A DNA stretch of 64,000 bases from Neovahlkampfia damariscottae (GCA_016618085.1 JABLTG010000103.1:1-64000); one strand, 5' to 3'. Shown: positions 21,560 through 33,557, counted from the stretch's first letter. A program made the numbers and translations. The notes: a model not told the origin generated them from the sequence alone.

Positions 21560-22204
21560 ATGAAGTTGTTATTCTTGACAACGTTTATGCTGATGTATAT
21601 TTTATCAAAGAGTCAATTTGCGTTGGAAAAAAGATTTTATACATCTTTAAATTGTCATCCAAATTCTGCGTACAGAGGATGGGCCGTAAAAAAAAAAAAA
21701 TTAACCTTCGGTTTTCAGAGAGATTTGGAAATTTGCACTAAAGGAAGTAATGATTATCATTTAACAACACAAAATTCATCCTTTATTAACGTCAGATTAA
21801 ATTGTAAACCTGGATGTCATCCTTCAGAGTGCAAAACCTCAATTTCCAAAAAAAAAGATTGTTCGAAATCTAATATTGTTGGATACAATTCAGTTGAAGT
21901 TTCATCAGGTTTACCACCAAAATTAAAAGAAACAGGGTTTTTTGCAGAATTATATGAAAATTCTGATTGCAGTGGTCAAAGGCAATTTACAGCGTTCTAT
22001 TCAGAAGCATTTTGCCATGAAAGAGGAGAAAAAAAATCAACTATGCGATTCTATAACAACAAGAAAAATCGTGCTGAGATTTTTGAATATTCAGATTCCA
22101 ATAACTGCACTGGTCAACCGAGCAATGTATTATTGTTGCCATTTGGAGTTTGTTCAAAGTATTTAGGAGAATATCATGGAATTGTTACTAAAATCAGGGA
22201 ATAA
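21560..22204 (+). CDS. Secreted cysteine-rich protein
   Basis: The start MKLLFLTTFMLMYILSKS is a clear signal peptide. A GT-AG intron is likely at 21686-21718 (33 nt, GTAAAAA...TTTCAG), giving 203 aa; this intron is a multiple of three and has no stop, so retention would add 11 residues (214 aa). The mature protein has about 12 cysteines, including GCHPSEC and two similar segments (FAELYENSDCSGQ, FEYSDSNNCTGQP), suggesting two related domains. No family recognised. Probably secreted or lumenal. Confidence 0.7.
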   Translation: MKLLFLTTFMLMYILSKSQFALEKRFYTSLNCHPNSAYRGWAVKKKKLTFGFQRDLEICTKGSNDYHLTTQNSSFINVRLNCKPGCHPSECKTSISKKKDCSKSNIVGYNSVEVSSGLPPKLKETGFFAELYENSDCSGQRQFTAFYSEAFCHERGEKKSTMRFYNNKKNRAEIFEYSDSNNCTGQPSNVLLLPFGVCSKYLGEYHGIVTKIRE

Positions 22205-22464
22205 AAATCATGTTTGTCGTTTGGTGGATATTTGAACTTTACAATTCAATCTAAATTTAGCTTTTTACTACCAATAAAAATGAAACAGTTTTATTCATCG
22301 TTTGACAATGATGAAGCCAAAACTTGATGAAATACTTTCATTTGATAAACAAAAATCTCTTAATTCAATCAACACCATTGACAAATCGAAGCCAAATCTC
22401 TACAGTTCGTTTTTCTTGAATTTCACAATTAGCCCACAAAACTTTTTTAGAAAAAAAAATTAAA

Positions 22465-23601
22465 ATGAATGAAAACATCAGTATTATTGACGATGAAATT
22501 GAAGGAGCAAAGGTTAGAATTGCTATTCCTAGAATTTGGAACAAAGGATTGTTGATACATTGCCACGGTCATCGAAGAGAAGGAATTCCTCTAATGGCTG
22601 ATTTAAACATAGAAGAAGAAAGTTTTTCAAAGTTTCTAAATGAAGGTTGGATAGTTTCTATGACATCTTATAGAAGAGAAGGAGTAATTGTCAAAGATGC
22701 TTGTTTTGATGTAAATAACCTGCGTCAGTATGTTTCCACAAAATTTGGTGAACCAGAAGTCACATTGTTAGAAGGAAGATCGATGGGAGGGTGTATTGCT
22801 ACAGTTTGGTTTTTTTTTCGGTTTTAAATTTCTCAGCATCTGGCCGAACGATTTCCTTTTTTATATCAAGGAGCTGTTGCCATTGGAGCTGCTTTGGGAA
22901 CAAATGACAAGAAAGACTATTATTCATTTCAATATAATCCTCAATTTCCAATCATTTTTTTGACAAATCTAAGTGAAACAGGAGCAATTGAGAACTATAT
23001 TGAAAAATGTGATAAACAAAATGAAGACCATATAGTACTTCCAGCTTTATGGACCATATCAAGAGAAGGACATAATTTGGTGACAGAAGATGAGAGATAT
23101 AATGCCATTAATCATTTGGCCTATTGGATTAAGTTCCAGACATTTATTACTTGTAGATTTATTGATCAAACTATTCACAAAAGTAATCCAAAAAAACAAA
23201 CTAATTTTCATCAAGATCATCCAGATTCATCCATAAAATTTGAAGAAGGAAACAAATCCGGAACTGGAAAAGTCAAAGGAATAACTATTCAACGATCAAT
23301 CATTATTGATTTTCAAGAATCAGATATGAAGAAATTAGGTTGGTTCCAAGGGAAATGGTTCGAATTGAATGGGAAAATAAAAAAAGAAAAAGTATATTAT
23401 GGTAGTTATCCATTTGCTGGTGTTCCTTTTGATTCACTTATTTCATATCATGAGCCAAACAATGGATACTTGATAGTTTGTCGCTTCACCTATAAATACA
23501 ATGATTTTGCAAAGGAATTTAATTTTGAAATTGGTGATGATGTTAAAATTTCTGAACGAAATTATTCTATTTCAACGAAATTGAAGAAACAAATTTATTA
23601 A
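22465..23601 (+). CDS. Alpha/beta hydrolase with an extra C-terminal domain
   Basis: Two exons, intron 22804-22836 (33 nt); 367 aa. The N-terminal hydrolase has GLLIHCHGHRREGIP (oxyanion region), the nucleophile elbow EGRSMGG (Ser in GxSxG), which continues across the intron as CIATHLAERFP, and SREGHN with the likely catalytic His. Residues about 230-367 form a beta-rich domain (GITIQRSIIIDFQESDM, VPFDSLISYH) I cannot assign. No signal peptide. Substrate unknown; an esterase or peptidase role is possible. Directly upstream a 51-codon frame (22308-22463) may be leader sequence. Confidence 0.78.
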
Positions 23602-23681
23602 TTAAAACTCCGATGATTTTTTTTTTCCATCCAACCAGATCACAGTAACAGTTGAGGTGGAGTACAAACAAACAAAAGTGA

Positions 23682-24872
23682 ATGTCTCACTTCAAATTTG
23701 GGCAAGCATTTAAGAATAAACATTTCAAAAGAACTTTTTCAATATTAGCTTTGGGTTCAGTTTTAGGTTATTTACATCAAAATTCAAATTCAAAAGTAAC
23801 TTTGTTTTATGAAAAAACAAACGAAAAAATCAACCAAATTATAGATAAATGTGAAGATTTACAAGTAAATTTTAGGCCAACATTTTGGTTGAAAAATCAT
23901 CACTTGCAGACCGTTTATATAACTTTAAAAAAATCACCTTTGAAATTACCTCATGAAACAGAAACTTTTAAACTAAAGGATGGAAGTGAGATATATTTGG
24001 ATTGGATACAAAGTTCTGACAATAATGAAAATGCTCCAACTATTTTCATTTTGGCAGGTAAAGTTTTGAAAAATGAATGTTAAATTTTTTTTCAAGGAGT
24101 TGTTTCTGGACTTCATGGATGTGGAATCAAAGATTTTGTTAATTATGCAACGCATAACGGTTTTAGATGCGTTGTTTTCAATTATACCAATCCTAAAGAA
24201 AGAGAAAAATTTATGTGTTTTAATCCTGGAGTTACACATCAAGCTGATGACTTGGACGACTTGTTCGACCACATTGAAACAAAGATACCAAATTCAAAAC
24301 TTTATGGAGTGGGTTACTCTTTAGGTTCAAATATTTTAGTGAAGTATATCTCAATTGCAAAAAAACAGTATTTCAATGGTGTGGTAGCTGTTTCAAATCC
24401 ATTTGATCTAGTAGTAGCAACAAGACAATTATTAACACCAGTTCATTCTGTTTTATATGATAAATTCATGTTGAGAGATAGAATCAAAATTTACGCCAAC
24501 TCTAGATTAAAATTTGATCAAAAGGAATTAGAAAATGTAAAATCAACAATTGAACTGGATACTCTCGCAATCAAATATACCGGACATCAAACAGTAGAAC
24601 ACTTCTATACAGATCATAGTTGTGTTTACTATTTGGAAAATATAAAAATTCCTTTGCTATGTTTGAATGCCAAGGATGATCCAATTTCTCACCATCAATC
24701 AATTCCTTATGAAATATCAAAAAAGAACAGTAATATTATTTTGGCTGTTACAGAAAATGGAGGTCATTTAGGTTTCATCGAAGGTTTTTTTCCACTTTTT
24801 CAACAATCTTGGTCGGAAAGAGCGACTCTTCAATTCTTGAAGGCTGTAGACGAAATGGATGTAAAAAAATAA
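23682..24872 (+). CDS. ABHD1/2/3-YheT family alpha/beta hydrolase
   Basis: Two exons, intron 24058-24096 (39 nt); 383 aa. An N-terminal hydrophobic segment (about residues 18-32) is a probable membrane anchor. FRPTFWLKNHHLQTVY is the family signature before the fold. The splice junction joins TIFILAG to VVSGLHGCG. The nucleophile elbow is GVGYSLGSN, the acid lies in LNAKDDPI, and the His in ENGGHLGF, so the triad is complete. Members hydrolyse ester or thioester lipids at ER or plasma membranes; the exact substrate cannot be read from sequence. Confidence 0.9.
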
Positions 24873-24940
24873 ATTTCAAAATCCTTTGAAAAGTGTAAAA
24901 TTCTTATTGTTTGCAAGTTATTCTGCCAGTGAGACAAAAT

Positions 24941-26917
24941 TCATAGTTTGAAATTAGTGTGACAAAGTTGTTGTGTTTTTGGATCATTTCCGCATTCTCT
25001 CCATCCAGCTTGAACTTGATGTAATTTTTTATTGCAAATACATATGTATTCTGGGATATTGGCTTCTTTGCATGTTCTGTCATTTGGTATTTTATCAAAG
25101 AGACTAATCCCCCATTTCCCATAAGGTTTTGATGTTGTTGGTTTTTCCAAAGCCGAAAATTCATGCAAAAATTCATAAAAATCATAATTTGTGACGAGTT
25201 TTTGAGAATTCTTCTTGAAATTTGCATATTTTTTTGGATATTCAATCTGAAATTGTTTTGGGACCAATGCTCCAACAAAAGGAAGACGTTGTTCCAAAGT
25301 TCCTGTTTTGTGTTTATCATAGAATTTACCATAATGCAACCCTTATAAATGAGTTATATATTTTTTTCTAACCATGATCTGACATAATAAAAATCTGGAA
25401 AACAAATTAGTTCAATCGACAAGTATTTACCCATGTGTTTTCGTTTTTCTGTGAAATTTCAGAAAAAAATAAACTTACTGATGTTATAGATTGAATATTT
25501 TTGGCTAAATCTGAGTCTAATGTTCGAGAAACTCTTCCTGTTACTTCATGTGATTCCAGAAATAATTGAAAGTGGAATTTCGGATCATTCTTGTACAATT
25601 CATTAAACTGACTCATGAAATCAAATAAATACTTATGTGGTCTCCTTAATTGTTAGAAATATATTCAATTACTTTCCAAATACCTAAAAATTTAAAATTC
25701 AATTGATTTACACATTCAGGTTCACCGTCAATCATACATGAAGTTAAATCACCAAGAGGAACACCAAAATAATGATCCCAACTTTTTTTAACAAAAAACC
25801 AATCTAAATTTGAATTAGTTTAAATCCTCAAACCTGCTTGATATTTTGCCCAACAGATTTCCATTGAAATTGCAGTTTTGTATCCTTGTTTCTTGAAAAC
25901 ATCCCAAATGAATTTACTTTGATAATAAGATTAATAACAATAATTATTACTTGAATTGAATGTTCTTGGAAAAATTGCATCGAAATTTGTGTCGACAAAA
26001 ATCCCACCAATTTTCACCAGTCATGAAGGGCGTCATGTTTGAATTTGAGGAATAATCTACTGTGTGATATTTAAAAAATTCAACAAATGAATAATCAGTT
26101 TCATCATTCAAATGAATATTTTGTAATGTTTTTCCAGTTTCATCCATCATTCGATGAAAATGAGTTCTTGAAATTGAATCAACTAAAAAAATGTGTAAAT
26201 TTGGTTTTTTGTTATTATTTTCAGTTTTAATTGATTTTTTCTGTCTTGAAATCCTTACTAAACCATTGGATTTACCATTGTAGGTCACAATTATCAACTC
26301 TTCTTGATTTGGAATTTTCACTTTTTTTCCTGGATATAACATCCCTTCAAAATATGGTTTTCGAGTGTTTTTATCTTTCAAAAAGAAATAAAATGGGCAT
26401 TGTAACTGAATATTAATATCCAATAATGTAATTTTCTTTCCATCAAACTGTCTTTTGCAATTTTCTAAGAAACTATTTTCGGAATCTGGAATGAAAACCT
26501 CCAAAAAATCATGATTATCACCTGTCAATCTTGAAAAATTTGTTTCATTACATGTTTTAAAAACACTTTTCTAGTCATTTTAATTCTATTTTTTTGCCAA
26601 ACTTTAAAGTTAAAATCCCATTTTCCAAAAGGAATTTCACAATTCCTGGTAACAGAATTATCAATTGATTTTCCAAGCAATCCAGTTGACCATTTATCAA
26701 AAGAATCCAATTTTTTAAATCTTTCAATTTTCTTCCATACTACTTCATGTCTTTTTTCAACAATTTTTGGTCTGATAAATTTCTCAGCCAACACATATTT
26801 TGAATTTTCAAGGTATACATAAAGAAAGTAAATTGGTTGTGATATGATCAATGAAATCACAAACAAACAAAAAAAACGAATAAAATTCTTCCTCCGACAA
26901 ACTACAAAGGAAAACAT
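24941..26917 (-). CDS. DUF229 sulfatase-like (alkaline phosphatase superfamily) type II membrane enzyme
   Basis: Nine exons, 575 aa; introns 26571-26602, 25917-25950, 25804-25833, 25684-25711, 25645-25672, 25449-25478, 25395-25430 and 25342-25372 (28-36 nt). Exon 5 is 11 nt (25673-25683), and exons 7 and 8 are 18 and 22 nt. The membrane anchor is at about residues 14-35. Family motifs: CEIPFGKWD, PNLHIFLVDSISRTHFHRMM (metal-site Asp and nucleophile region), ECVFGKRPHKYLFDFM (assembled from three exons), FLESHE, and IMSDHGLHYGKFY with RLPFVGAL (second metal site). Animal relatives are secreted or anchored; the substrate is unknown, sulfate or phosphate esters are likely. The start at 26917 is the first ATG before the anchor, preceded by CCAAT. 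Confidence 0.88.
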
Positions 26918-27250
26918 CAATATAATTGACCAATTGGAACAAATTGGTTTTGTTTGAAAATTCTTGTACACTCAAGGGCGGTTTTGTTCTACACTTCAAA
27001 CATACTCCACTGTTGGACCAATGTTCTAACAATCAGACCTAATTCTGTTTCAGCAAATGGAATTTGATCAAGAAATCTTGAAATTGGTTTCAAATTCAAA
27101 GTTGAAGAAATTGTTTGGATTTATTTTTATTTCATCTGTTGTTGGTGCTTTATCCGGGTGGGATGTTCAACCAATCAAATACAACCTTGATTTATTTAAA
27201 AGCGGAGATCATTTTTACAATGAACATCAAACATAAAACAACAAAACAAC
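26918..27250. promoter_or_regulatory. Divergent intergenic region with CCAAT boxes
   Basis: About 330 bp between divergent genes. A CCAAT lies close to the sulfatase-like ATG (minus strand near 26930), another near 27018, and CCAATCA at 27171-27177 (plus) lies 73 bp before the LEA-like ATG. A 59-codon plus-strand frame (27057-27236) overlaps the last motif and is probably chance. Confidence 0.4.
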
Positions 27251-27457
27251 ATGAGTGAAGAAACAAAAGAAAAAATCACAAAAACAATGGCAGAAGGAGC
27301 AGAAAATGTAAAAGAAAAAGTATCTGATGTCACTGAATCAATAAACGAAAAGCATGAAGAAGCAAAAAAAGAAAAACAAGAAAAACAAAAAGAGTCCATC
27401 ATAGAGAAAGCAACTGAACTCTATGAAGACACTAAAAACTACATCACTGGAAACTAA
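27251..27457 (+). CDS. Small LEA-like hydrophilic helical protein
   Basis: 68 aa, intronless: MSEETKEKITKTMAEGAENV and on in 11-residue-like periods of Lys/Glu with small residues, lacking Cys, Trp and Pro. This amphipathic, fully hydrophilic composition matches group 3 late-embryogenesis-abundant-type proteins, which protect cells in dehydration; a role in cyst formation would be plausible for an amoeboid protist but is inference. Tiny size and low complexity make homology uncertain. Confidence 0.6.
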   Translation: MSEETKEKITKTMAEGAENVKEKVSDVTESINEKHEEAKKEKQEKQKESIIEKATELYEDTKNYITGN

Positions 27458-27516
27458 AATAAAATATCTCTTATATGTTAAATACATGTTACCTAAATAG
27501 TCCTGAATGGTTTGTT

Positions 27517-28488
27517 TCAATTTTTATTTTCAATGATATTTTTGATTTTTGACAATGCAGGTTGAAGACGAATGATTTCATCCAAAAATTTCATGCAAAC
27601 TTTTTTTTTTCCAACCGATTTTGAAATAGCATCTTCTCCTTTAATCTAGAAATCATTAATCAATAATGAAAAAAAAACCAGAATATCATCAATTTTGACT
27701 ATCAAATTAATTAACTTTTTTTTTTTACTGTCAAAGGCGTTATTAGGTTTGGAGATGAAAATTGGTGATTTTAAAAATACATTTTGTGCTGTTATATTTA
27801 CACAACTGACTCTTGAGAGTTTTTTAAATTAATATTAGTCTTTTTACTTGTCAAGAATTATTTCTAATTTTTTGCATAGTTTTCTAATATCATTCTCGTC
27901 TAATACTTTTTCTGCTATTTTTGGTGCTAATATTTCTTTTGTAAAATTAATTTTTCCGTCTAAAATAGATTGACTTTCCACCATTATGGATTTCCTAGCT
28001 TGTTTAATGGAGTTTGAACTTTTACCATTCTTGAATAAATTTTTGCTTGAATGTTTCTTTTTCATCAAGTTTCAATTTTTTTGTTGATTCTTGAACAGTT
28101 TCCTTTTTCCTCTTCATTTTTTTTTTTTGAACAATTGGAGAACCATAAAAGGAAATTTTTTTGAATAAAAAATCGAATTTCTTTATTTTGGTTTCTTTCA
28201 AATATAACATTTGTAAAAATGAACGGATTCTTCCCATTTTATTTCATGAATTTTTCCATCTTTGTTTATCCAATGTTTTTCATAAATGCATTTGAATTCT
28301 TTGGGTGTGGTTACATTTGTTTTTGTATATCCATGCAATTGATTCCATGAATCCTTTCCATAGTAGTATTCAAAACAACACCGAAATGATTTCATAGCTT
28401 CCAAAGGAGTTTCTCCAAAACCCAAGATTTCAATCCCAAATAATGAGACATAACAATTTCTGATGAGGAATTTAAATGGTTTCAACAT
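27517..28488 (-). CDS. Hypothetical multi-exon protein, 265 aa
   Basis: Six exons; introns 28181-28224 (44 nt), 27995-28025, 27812-27847, 27699-27728 and 27646-27678. Exon 5 is only 20 nt. All junctions keep one frame and remove stops, and the exons sum to 266 codons. I do not recognise the family. The first 90 residues contain GFGETPLEAMKSFRCCFEYY and HWINKDGKIHEIKWE; the middle is basic and nuclear-looking (KKKMKRKKETVQES); the C-terminal half is helical (LAPKIAEKVLDENDIRKL). The open frame extends upstream to 28590 without an ATG, so an extra 5' exon cannot be excluded. Confidence 0.6.
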
Positions 28489-28618
28489 AAAATCCAACAA
28501 TTTGAGATCAGTAGATTGTCCAATGAAACTGGACAAAGAAGTATGACAATTTTTGAGAAAGTGGTGAAGATATGGGTAATATTCCTCCAATGAATTCTTT
28601 CAGATTCCACCAATAACC

Positions 28619-30702
28619 ATGTCTGATAAATTCGTTGAAGAACAAACCGTGTCACCAAAAAGAATATCAACCCAAACCTTTAATTTTAATGAAACTCTCG
28701 AACAATCAAAACATTCCATCGTTGAAAAAATAAAAAAATACAAAACAAACTCCTACAAGGATTATTTATACTACATAAAAGATGACACACTCTACTTTAC
28801 GGACATATCAGTAAAACTATACTATAAACTAACCATCACCTCAAAGAAAAAAAAATATGAATATTTTTCACTCAAAGAAGGTCCAAAAAAATTTGAATAT
28901 TGTTTTGTGAGATATTATTTTTTTAATTTTTTTGAAGCAAGATGTTATTTATGGTTTGAAAATATATTTTGAAGAAGGTTTCATTTTGGTTCATTTTGAA
29001 AAATTTCCAAATTTTCAACAGTTTTTGGAAAGTTTAAAAGTGAAAGGATTTGTGAAACAAACCAATTTTTTAAGGTTTTCGCATCATTTGGAGAATGGAA
29101 AATTGTATAAGAAATGGAAAAGTATTGAGATTATTCAATGGTTGACTTTGATTTTTGTCAAAAAAGATACCCCTCTTTCATCAATCTTTGAAGAAGTTAT
29201 TCATAATGAAAACATAGAAGGGAAGGACTTGGAAAAGTTCATCACAACTAAAAATTTACTAAGGTATAATAATATAGATGAAAAATACAAAAAGTTATTG
29301 ACAAATGAATTTCAAAAATTGCAGAAAAATTCCAGTAAGAATTACTGAATTTTTTGATCGTTTTTCATTGATAGAAATATTGACAAATGAAATGAAGTTT
29401 AATGTAAAACTAAGTAATTTGATACAAAGTGAAGAAGATGAAGAATATTATCTCAATGATCGAAATATGTTGTTGTCACTTTGCAGTTCAACAGATATTT
29501 CTGATTCTTACTTGAACCCAAAACCAACATTCAAATTACATCAAAATTTTGGTTCTGATTTATCAAATTCAATCAAAACGATCAAAATTCGTTTGATAAT
29601 CTCAGAAATGGTACATAGCCAATCACAATCAGGATTATCTCGATGCACTTCGGGAATGATATCATCCATTCCTTTTATCGACCTAAAATCAAAATTTGGA
29701 TCTTTTAAATGTGCGTTGATCGTTGGTCCTTTTTATTTGGAATTTGCTGATAGTTCTATCATTGTACCAAAAAGAATCCATCCAATCATGAAAAAGTTAT
29801 TCAGTAAGTTTTCGTCAATTGTCATTTTGAATGAAACATTCAATGAAATAACTGAAATACTTTCAAATTTCATTGCAGATTGGAATTCAAATTATACATA
29901 TCAAGCATTCCAACCAAATTTAAAGAAAAAAGAATCAAATGGGTTTACATTCGTGGAAGAATTCCTTTCAAAGATCGCACCAAATTTCAAAGGATTTCAA
30001 GGATCACTATCAAATTTCTTGGCTGAAATGAAGGACTTTGGAGATTCTGGTCCGTCAATTTTCCCTGATGTAAAATCAAATTTTTCTGAAAAATTTAAAT
30101 TTGGATACATCAAAGATGCTGTAGTTCATTCCAAAAATGATAATGCGTTACTTAGTATGTTTGACATTGACGAAAATTTTGATAAGAACCATCCTCATGA
30201 TTTTTTAGTTTTTCAAGTAATTGATGCTGCTCTTTGGATTAGATTCTTTAAAACTGGGAATTTACAATTCTCTCCAAAAATGTCTCTCGAAAGTAGTAGT
30301 AACAAAATAGATATTCAAGAGTATTTGAAGGGTTCTATCTGTCCCTGCTTTTCAAAAAAATTGTTCGTTGATTTGATGATATTATCTTCCAATAAAAAAG
30401 TTCAAACCACAAATGATTATTTCTTTGAAAAAGAAGAACTTGAAGAAGAGTTTGAAATCCTTTCTTCTATAAAGGATACTTTAAAAATGAGAAATCAAGG
30501 AGATTTTCTTATCAAAAAAACTTCAACAGCTAAGGTGACATCTGATGAATTAGATTCGATAGATGGAGTGATAAATGTTGACGTGGATGATTCTGAAGAA
30601 AATTTCAAACTTCAAATTGAAGAAAAAATACAAAACAAAAAAAGAAGTTTAATTTCTGCAATAACTAAGAAAAATTCACTCCCAAAAACTGAAGAAAAAT
30701 AA
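28619..30702 (+). CDS. Hypothetical protein, 670 aa
   Basis: Three exons; introns 28907-28937 (31 nt) and 29335-29374 (40 nt). The second intron is clear: both overlapping frames are protein-like only on their own sides of the junction (QKNSKILTNEMKF). The middle contains KCALIVGPFYLEFADSSIIVPK, a GPYxLEWxDSSLVIP-like segment that I associate with large signalling proteins of free-living protists, but I cannot name a family. The C-terminus is charged (EEELEEEFEIL, KIQNKKRSLI). No membrane span. CCAATAA lies directly before the ATG (about 28611). Confidence 0.65.
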
Positions 30703-30738
30703 ATGATTTTTATTGGTGCGATTTTTTATCCAATAAAA

Positions 30739-31738
30739 ATGGGGAATCAACTTGATGGTGAATATGGTGTGAATGAAGAGAATTATGAAAAAATACAAAA
30801 AATGATTGAAGAAAGAAGTTCACCAGATGGCACAATAATGAATTTAAATGTTGGTGGAAAAAAATTTACAACCTTAAAATCAACACTCTTGAAGTCAAAA
30901 TTCTTTGAAGATTTATTCAATAATGACAAAATAATTTACGATAAAGATGATAATATATTCATAGATCGACCTTCAAAAGAGTTTTCTATCATTTTAGACT
31001 CTTTAAGAACAGATCAAATGGAAGCACCAGAAGAACAACATGAATTTGCCAATTTAGTTTTTGAACTGAAATTCTATCAACTTGATAAACTTTTTAAAGA
31101 TGTAGTTTTGGCAGGAAGATTTTTTGGAACCACAGTTTTAAATAGTTCTCAACAAAAACAGTTGAATGCCTGGGTAAATAACAAAACAAAAGATTGGAAA
31201 TTACTATATAAAGCATCTAAGGATGGTTATCAATGTAAAAATTTTCATAGTAAATGTGATGGTGAATCAAACACAATTACAATCATGTAAGAAAAAAAAA
31301 AAAATTAAAAAAAAAAGAACTTCTGGTAAATATATTTTTGGTGGTTATACCCCTGCAAGATGGTCAAAAAATGGAAACTATACCTTTAACAATGGTACTT
31401 TTCTATTTTCTTTGGTGAATCCATCTAACGTAGCACCTTGTCAATTTCCAAACAATGGATTGTATCATTCAAACACATACAGTATCTATTCAAAAAATAA
31501 TTATGGACCTACATTTGGTGGTGGACATGTAAGTTGTCAAAGAAAAAATTCACATTTTTTTTTGAAGGATCTTTACATCTCAAATAATTGTAACACTAAT
31601 TCTCAAAGTTATTCAAATTTAGGACATAGTTTTCAAGCTCCAAGCGGAACTACCTATGGAAGTGTTGGTTGTAATAACTTTTTTGCCGGCAGTTATAACT
31701 TTATTGTCTCAGAAATTGAAGTTTTTCGTTTGAAATAA
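30739..31738 (+). CDS. T1/BTB-type tetramerisation domain plus TLDc protein
   Basis: Three exons; introns 31287-31317 and 31529-31567; 309 aa. The start at 30739 (MGNQLDGEYG) is chosen because CCAATAA ends 3 bp upstream; the preceding gene stops only 36 bp before it. GTIMNLNVGGKKFTTLKSTLL and SKEFSIILDSLRT define a KCTD/T1-like BTB at about 33-110. The TLDc domain follows at about 150-309 (DWKLLYKASKDGYQCKNFH, IFGGYTPARW, YGPTFGGGH joined by splicing to DLYIS, SEIEVF). It differs from the BTB-BACK-TLDc gene at 17885 in BTB type, so the two are not recent duplicates. Its stop codon is 5 bp from that of the convergent neighbour. Confidence 0.88.
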
Positions 31739-31743
31739 AAAAT

Positions 31744-33498
31744 TTAATCAAATGTAACTTTTCTCCAATTGGTTGAATTGAAATAACAATAAAAGACTTG
31801 ATTTTGATAGATAGTAAGTGCACATGATTCAATATCAACTTTTCTTTTGAAATTTCCACTTTTGTCGAATACTTTAATATCAAAAAGATCTGAGATCCAA
31901 ATCTCTTCATTGAGATTTATGATGGAAGAAGGATCTTCAATATACTGATTTGGATTGATCATTTTTCTAATAGCACCATCTTCTTTGTCTAAAACTAATA
32001 TTTTTTGTTTGAAAATTGCATAACAAAAATTTTCATCTTCAACATCATTAGAGCAACAGATTGGAAATGCTTGTTTTGTATCTTCATGTTCAATAATCCA
32101 TACTGGGTTTAATTTTGAATCTAACATCAAAAATTGATTTAATCCATTCGCAATGAATAGATTTCCTTCTTGATCTGCAGACAAATACATACATTCATAA
32201 GGTAATTGAATATCTCCTAAATTAACTCCACTTTTATCGAATCTGTGGATTATTCTCGAAGCATATGATGATTTAATCCAAAATTCTTGTTTGTATGGAT
32301 TGTACGTTGCACCATACCAACATGCAATCGTCAAATCAAAAGTGTTTGAATTATCTTCATTGAAGGTGATTGTCAATGGTGAATCTTGGATGTCGATTTT
32401 ATTTGATTGAATTCTGATCTTATATTTTCCTGGATAATCAGATTTCACTTTAAAATAAATTCCGATGCTTGTATCAAACTTCAAATTTTCAATTTCAAAT
32501 TTTGCATTTTCAACACCTGATATCAGTGAAACCGAGAATGGATTCACATCCAAGTTGATAATGTTCCCAAGTTTCGATACTGCCTTGATTATAAAAGTTA
32601 AACTTTGGTTCACTTTTGCTGTTTTCGCATCTCCTTCTAAATAACAATTTTTCACATCCAATATAGGTTTTAACTTCATATTTTGGATTGACATAATTTG
32701 TTCATTGGTATCTAAGAACTTATTAAATCCAATATCAGCAGCTGGTTCTTTTGAAATTGTCTTGAATTTGATCTTTTCAATGTTTTCTTTGATATTCACA
32801 CTCTCAACAATATTTCCAATCTTATCAGTTTCTTCGACTGATTTAATAGCCTCCAATGTACGACCAGTAATAGAAACTAAATATTTTTGCTGATTTTCTA
32901 ACTGTTGAATTTTTTCTTTTTGAACAGTTTCAACTTCATTTAACATTTCATTTGTCATTTGTTCAATTAAATTTAAAAGTACATTTTTTTTTTTAATGAT
33001 ATGATCTTTCATCTGTATTCTTTCTGTTTGAACATTTTCTAAAGAACTGTTGACTCTTGATAAAGTTGATTTAAAAGTTGAATATTTTTCAATTAACACT
33101 TTATAATCCTCCTATAAATAAATTTTTTTAGTCTTTTTTATATCTTGTTTTACTTCTATTTCTCTATTTATTTTGTCTTGTGTTACGACCAAATGATTTT
33201 GATGTTGTTTTGTTTTTGGACATGAATCACAAATTAATTCATCACAAGTTCTACAAAATAAAATCAATGGTAAAAGATGATCAGGACATTTTTCTAAATG
33301 AAAATATGAATGTCTTCTTTTTGCGTCTTTTTTTTTTTTTTCCAAATATTTTTCCATGGCAACAAGATTTTTCAAGTGTTGCTGTTTTCTTTTATTGAAA
33401 GAATGTATATCTTGAACACAATCAGGACATAGTATAATATAACAATCAGGACAATAACAAGTTGCTTCCTTCTTTTCGCACTCTTCACAAATAACCAT
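31744..33498 (-). CDS. RING-less TRIM-like protein: two B-boxes, coiled coil, filamin-type Ig, NHL-like propeller
   Basis: Two exons, intron 33112-33153 (42 nt, a multiple of three but containing an in-frame TAG); 570 aa. B-box 1 at residues 1-45 (CEECEKKEATCYCPDCYIIL, CPDCVQDIH), B-box 2 at about 72-105 (CPDHLLPLILFCRTCDELIC, CPKTKQHQNH), coiled coil about 110-230, filamin-like Ig about 255-345 (YPGKYKIRIQSNKIDIQDSP), then NHL/WD-like blades to the end (QEFWIKSSYASRIIHRFDKS, YLSADQEGNLFIANGLNQFL). The order is that of TRIM2/3/71 proteins but without the catalytic RING, so it is probably a scaffold or RNA/protein-binding adaptor. Confidence 0.85.
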
Positions 33499-33557
33499 GT
33501 TTCTGTTTGATTTTTATAGGTGCGGAATTTTATAAACCAATAAAAATTAAACATTGT

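Noticed and set aside
22308-22463. 51-codon frame starting MMKPKLDEILSFDKQ directly upstream of the hydrolase gene
   Set aside because: No family resemblance and no splice link to the hydrolase; more likely 5' flank. A CCAATAA upstream keeps it slightly open.
27057-27236. 59-codon plus-strand frame starting MEFDQEILKLVSN
   Set aside because: Overlaps the CCAATCA promoter motif of the LEA-like gene and ends 14 bp before its ATG; too short to separate from chance without RNA data.
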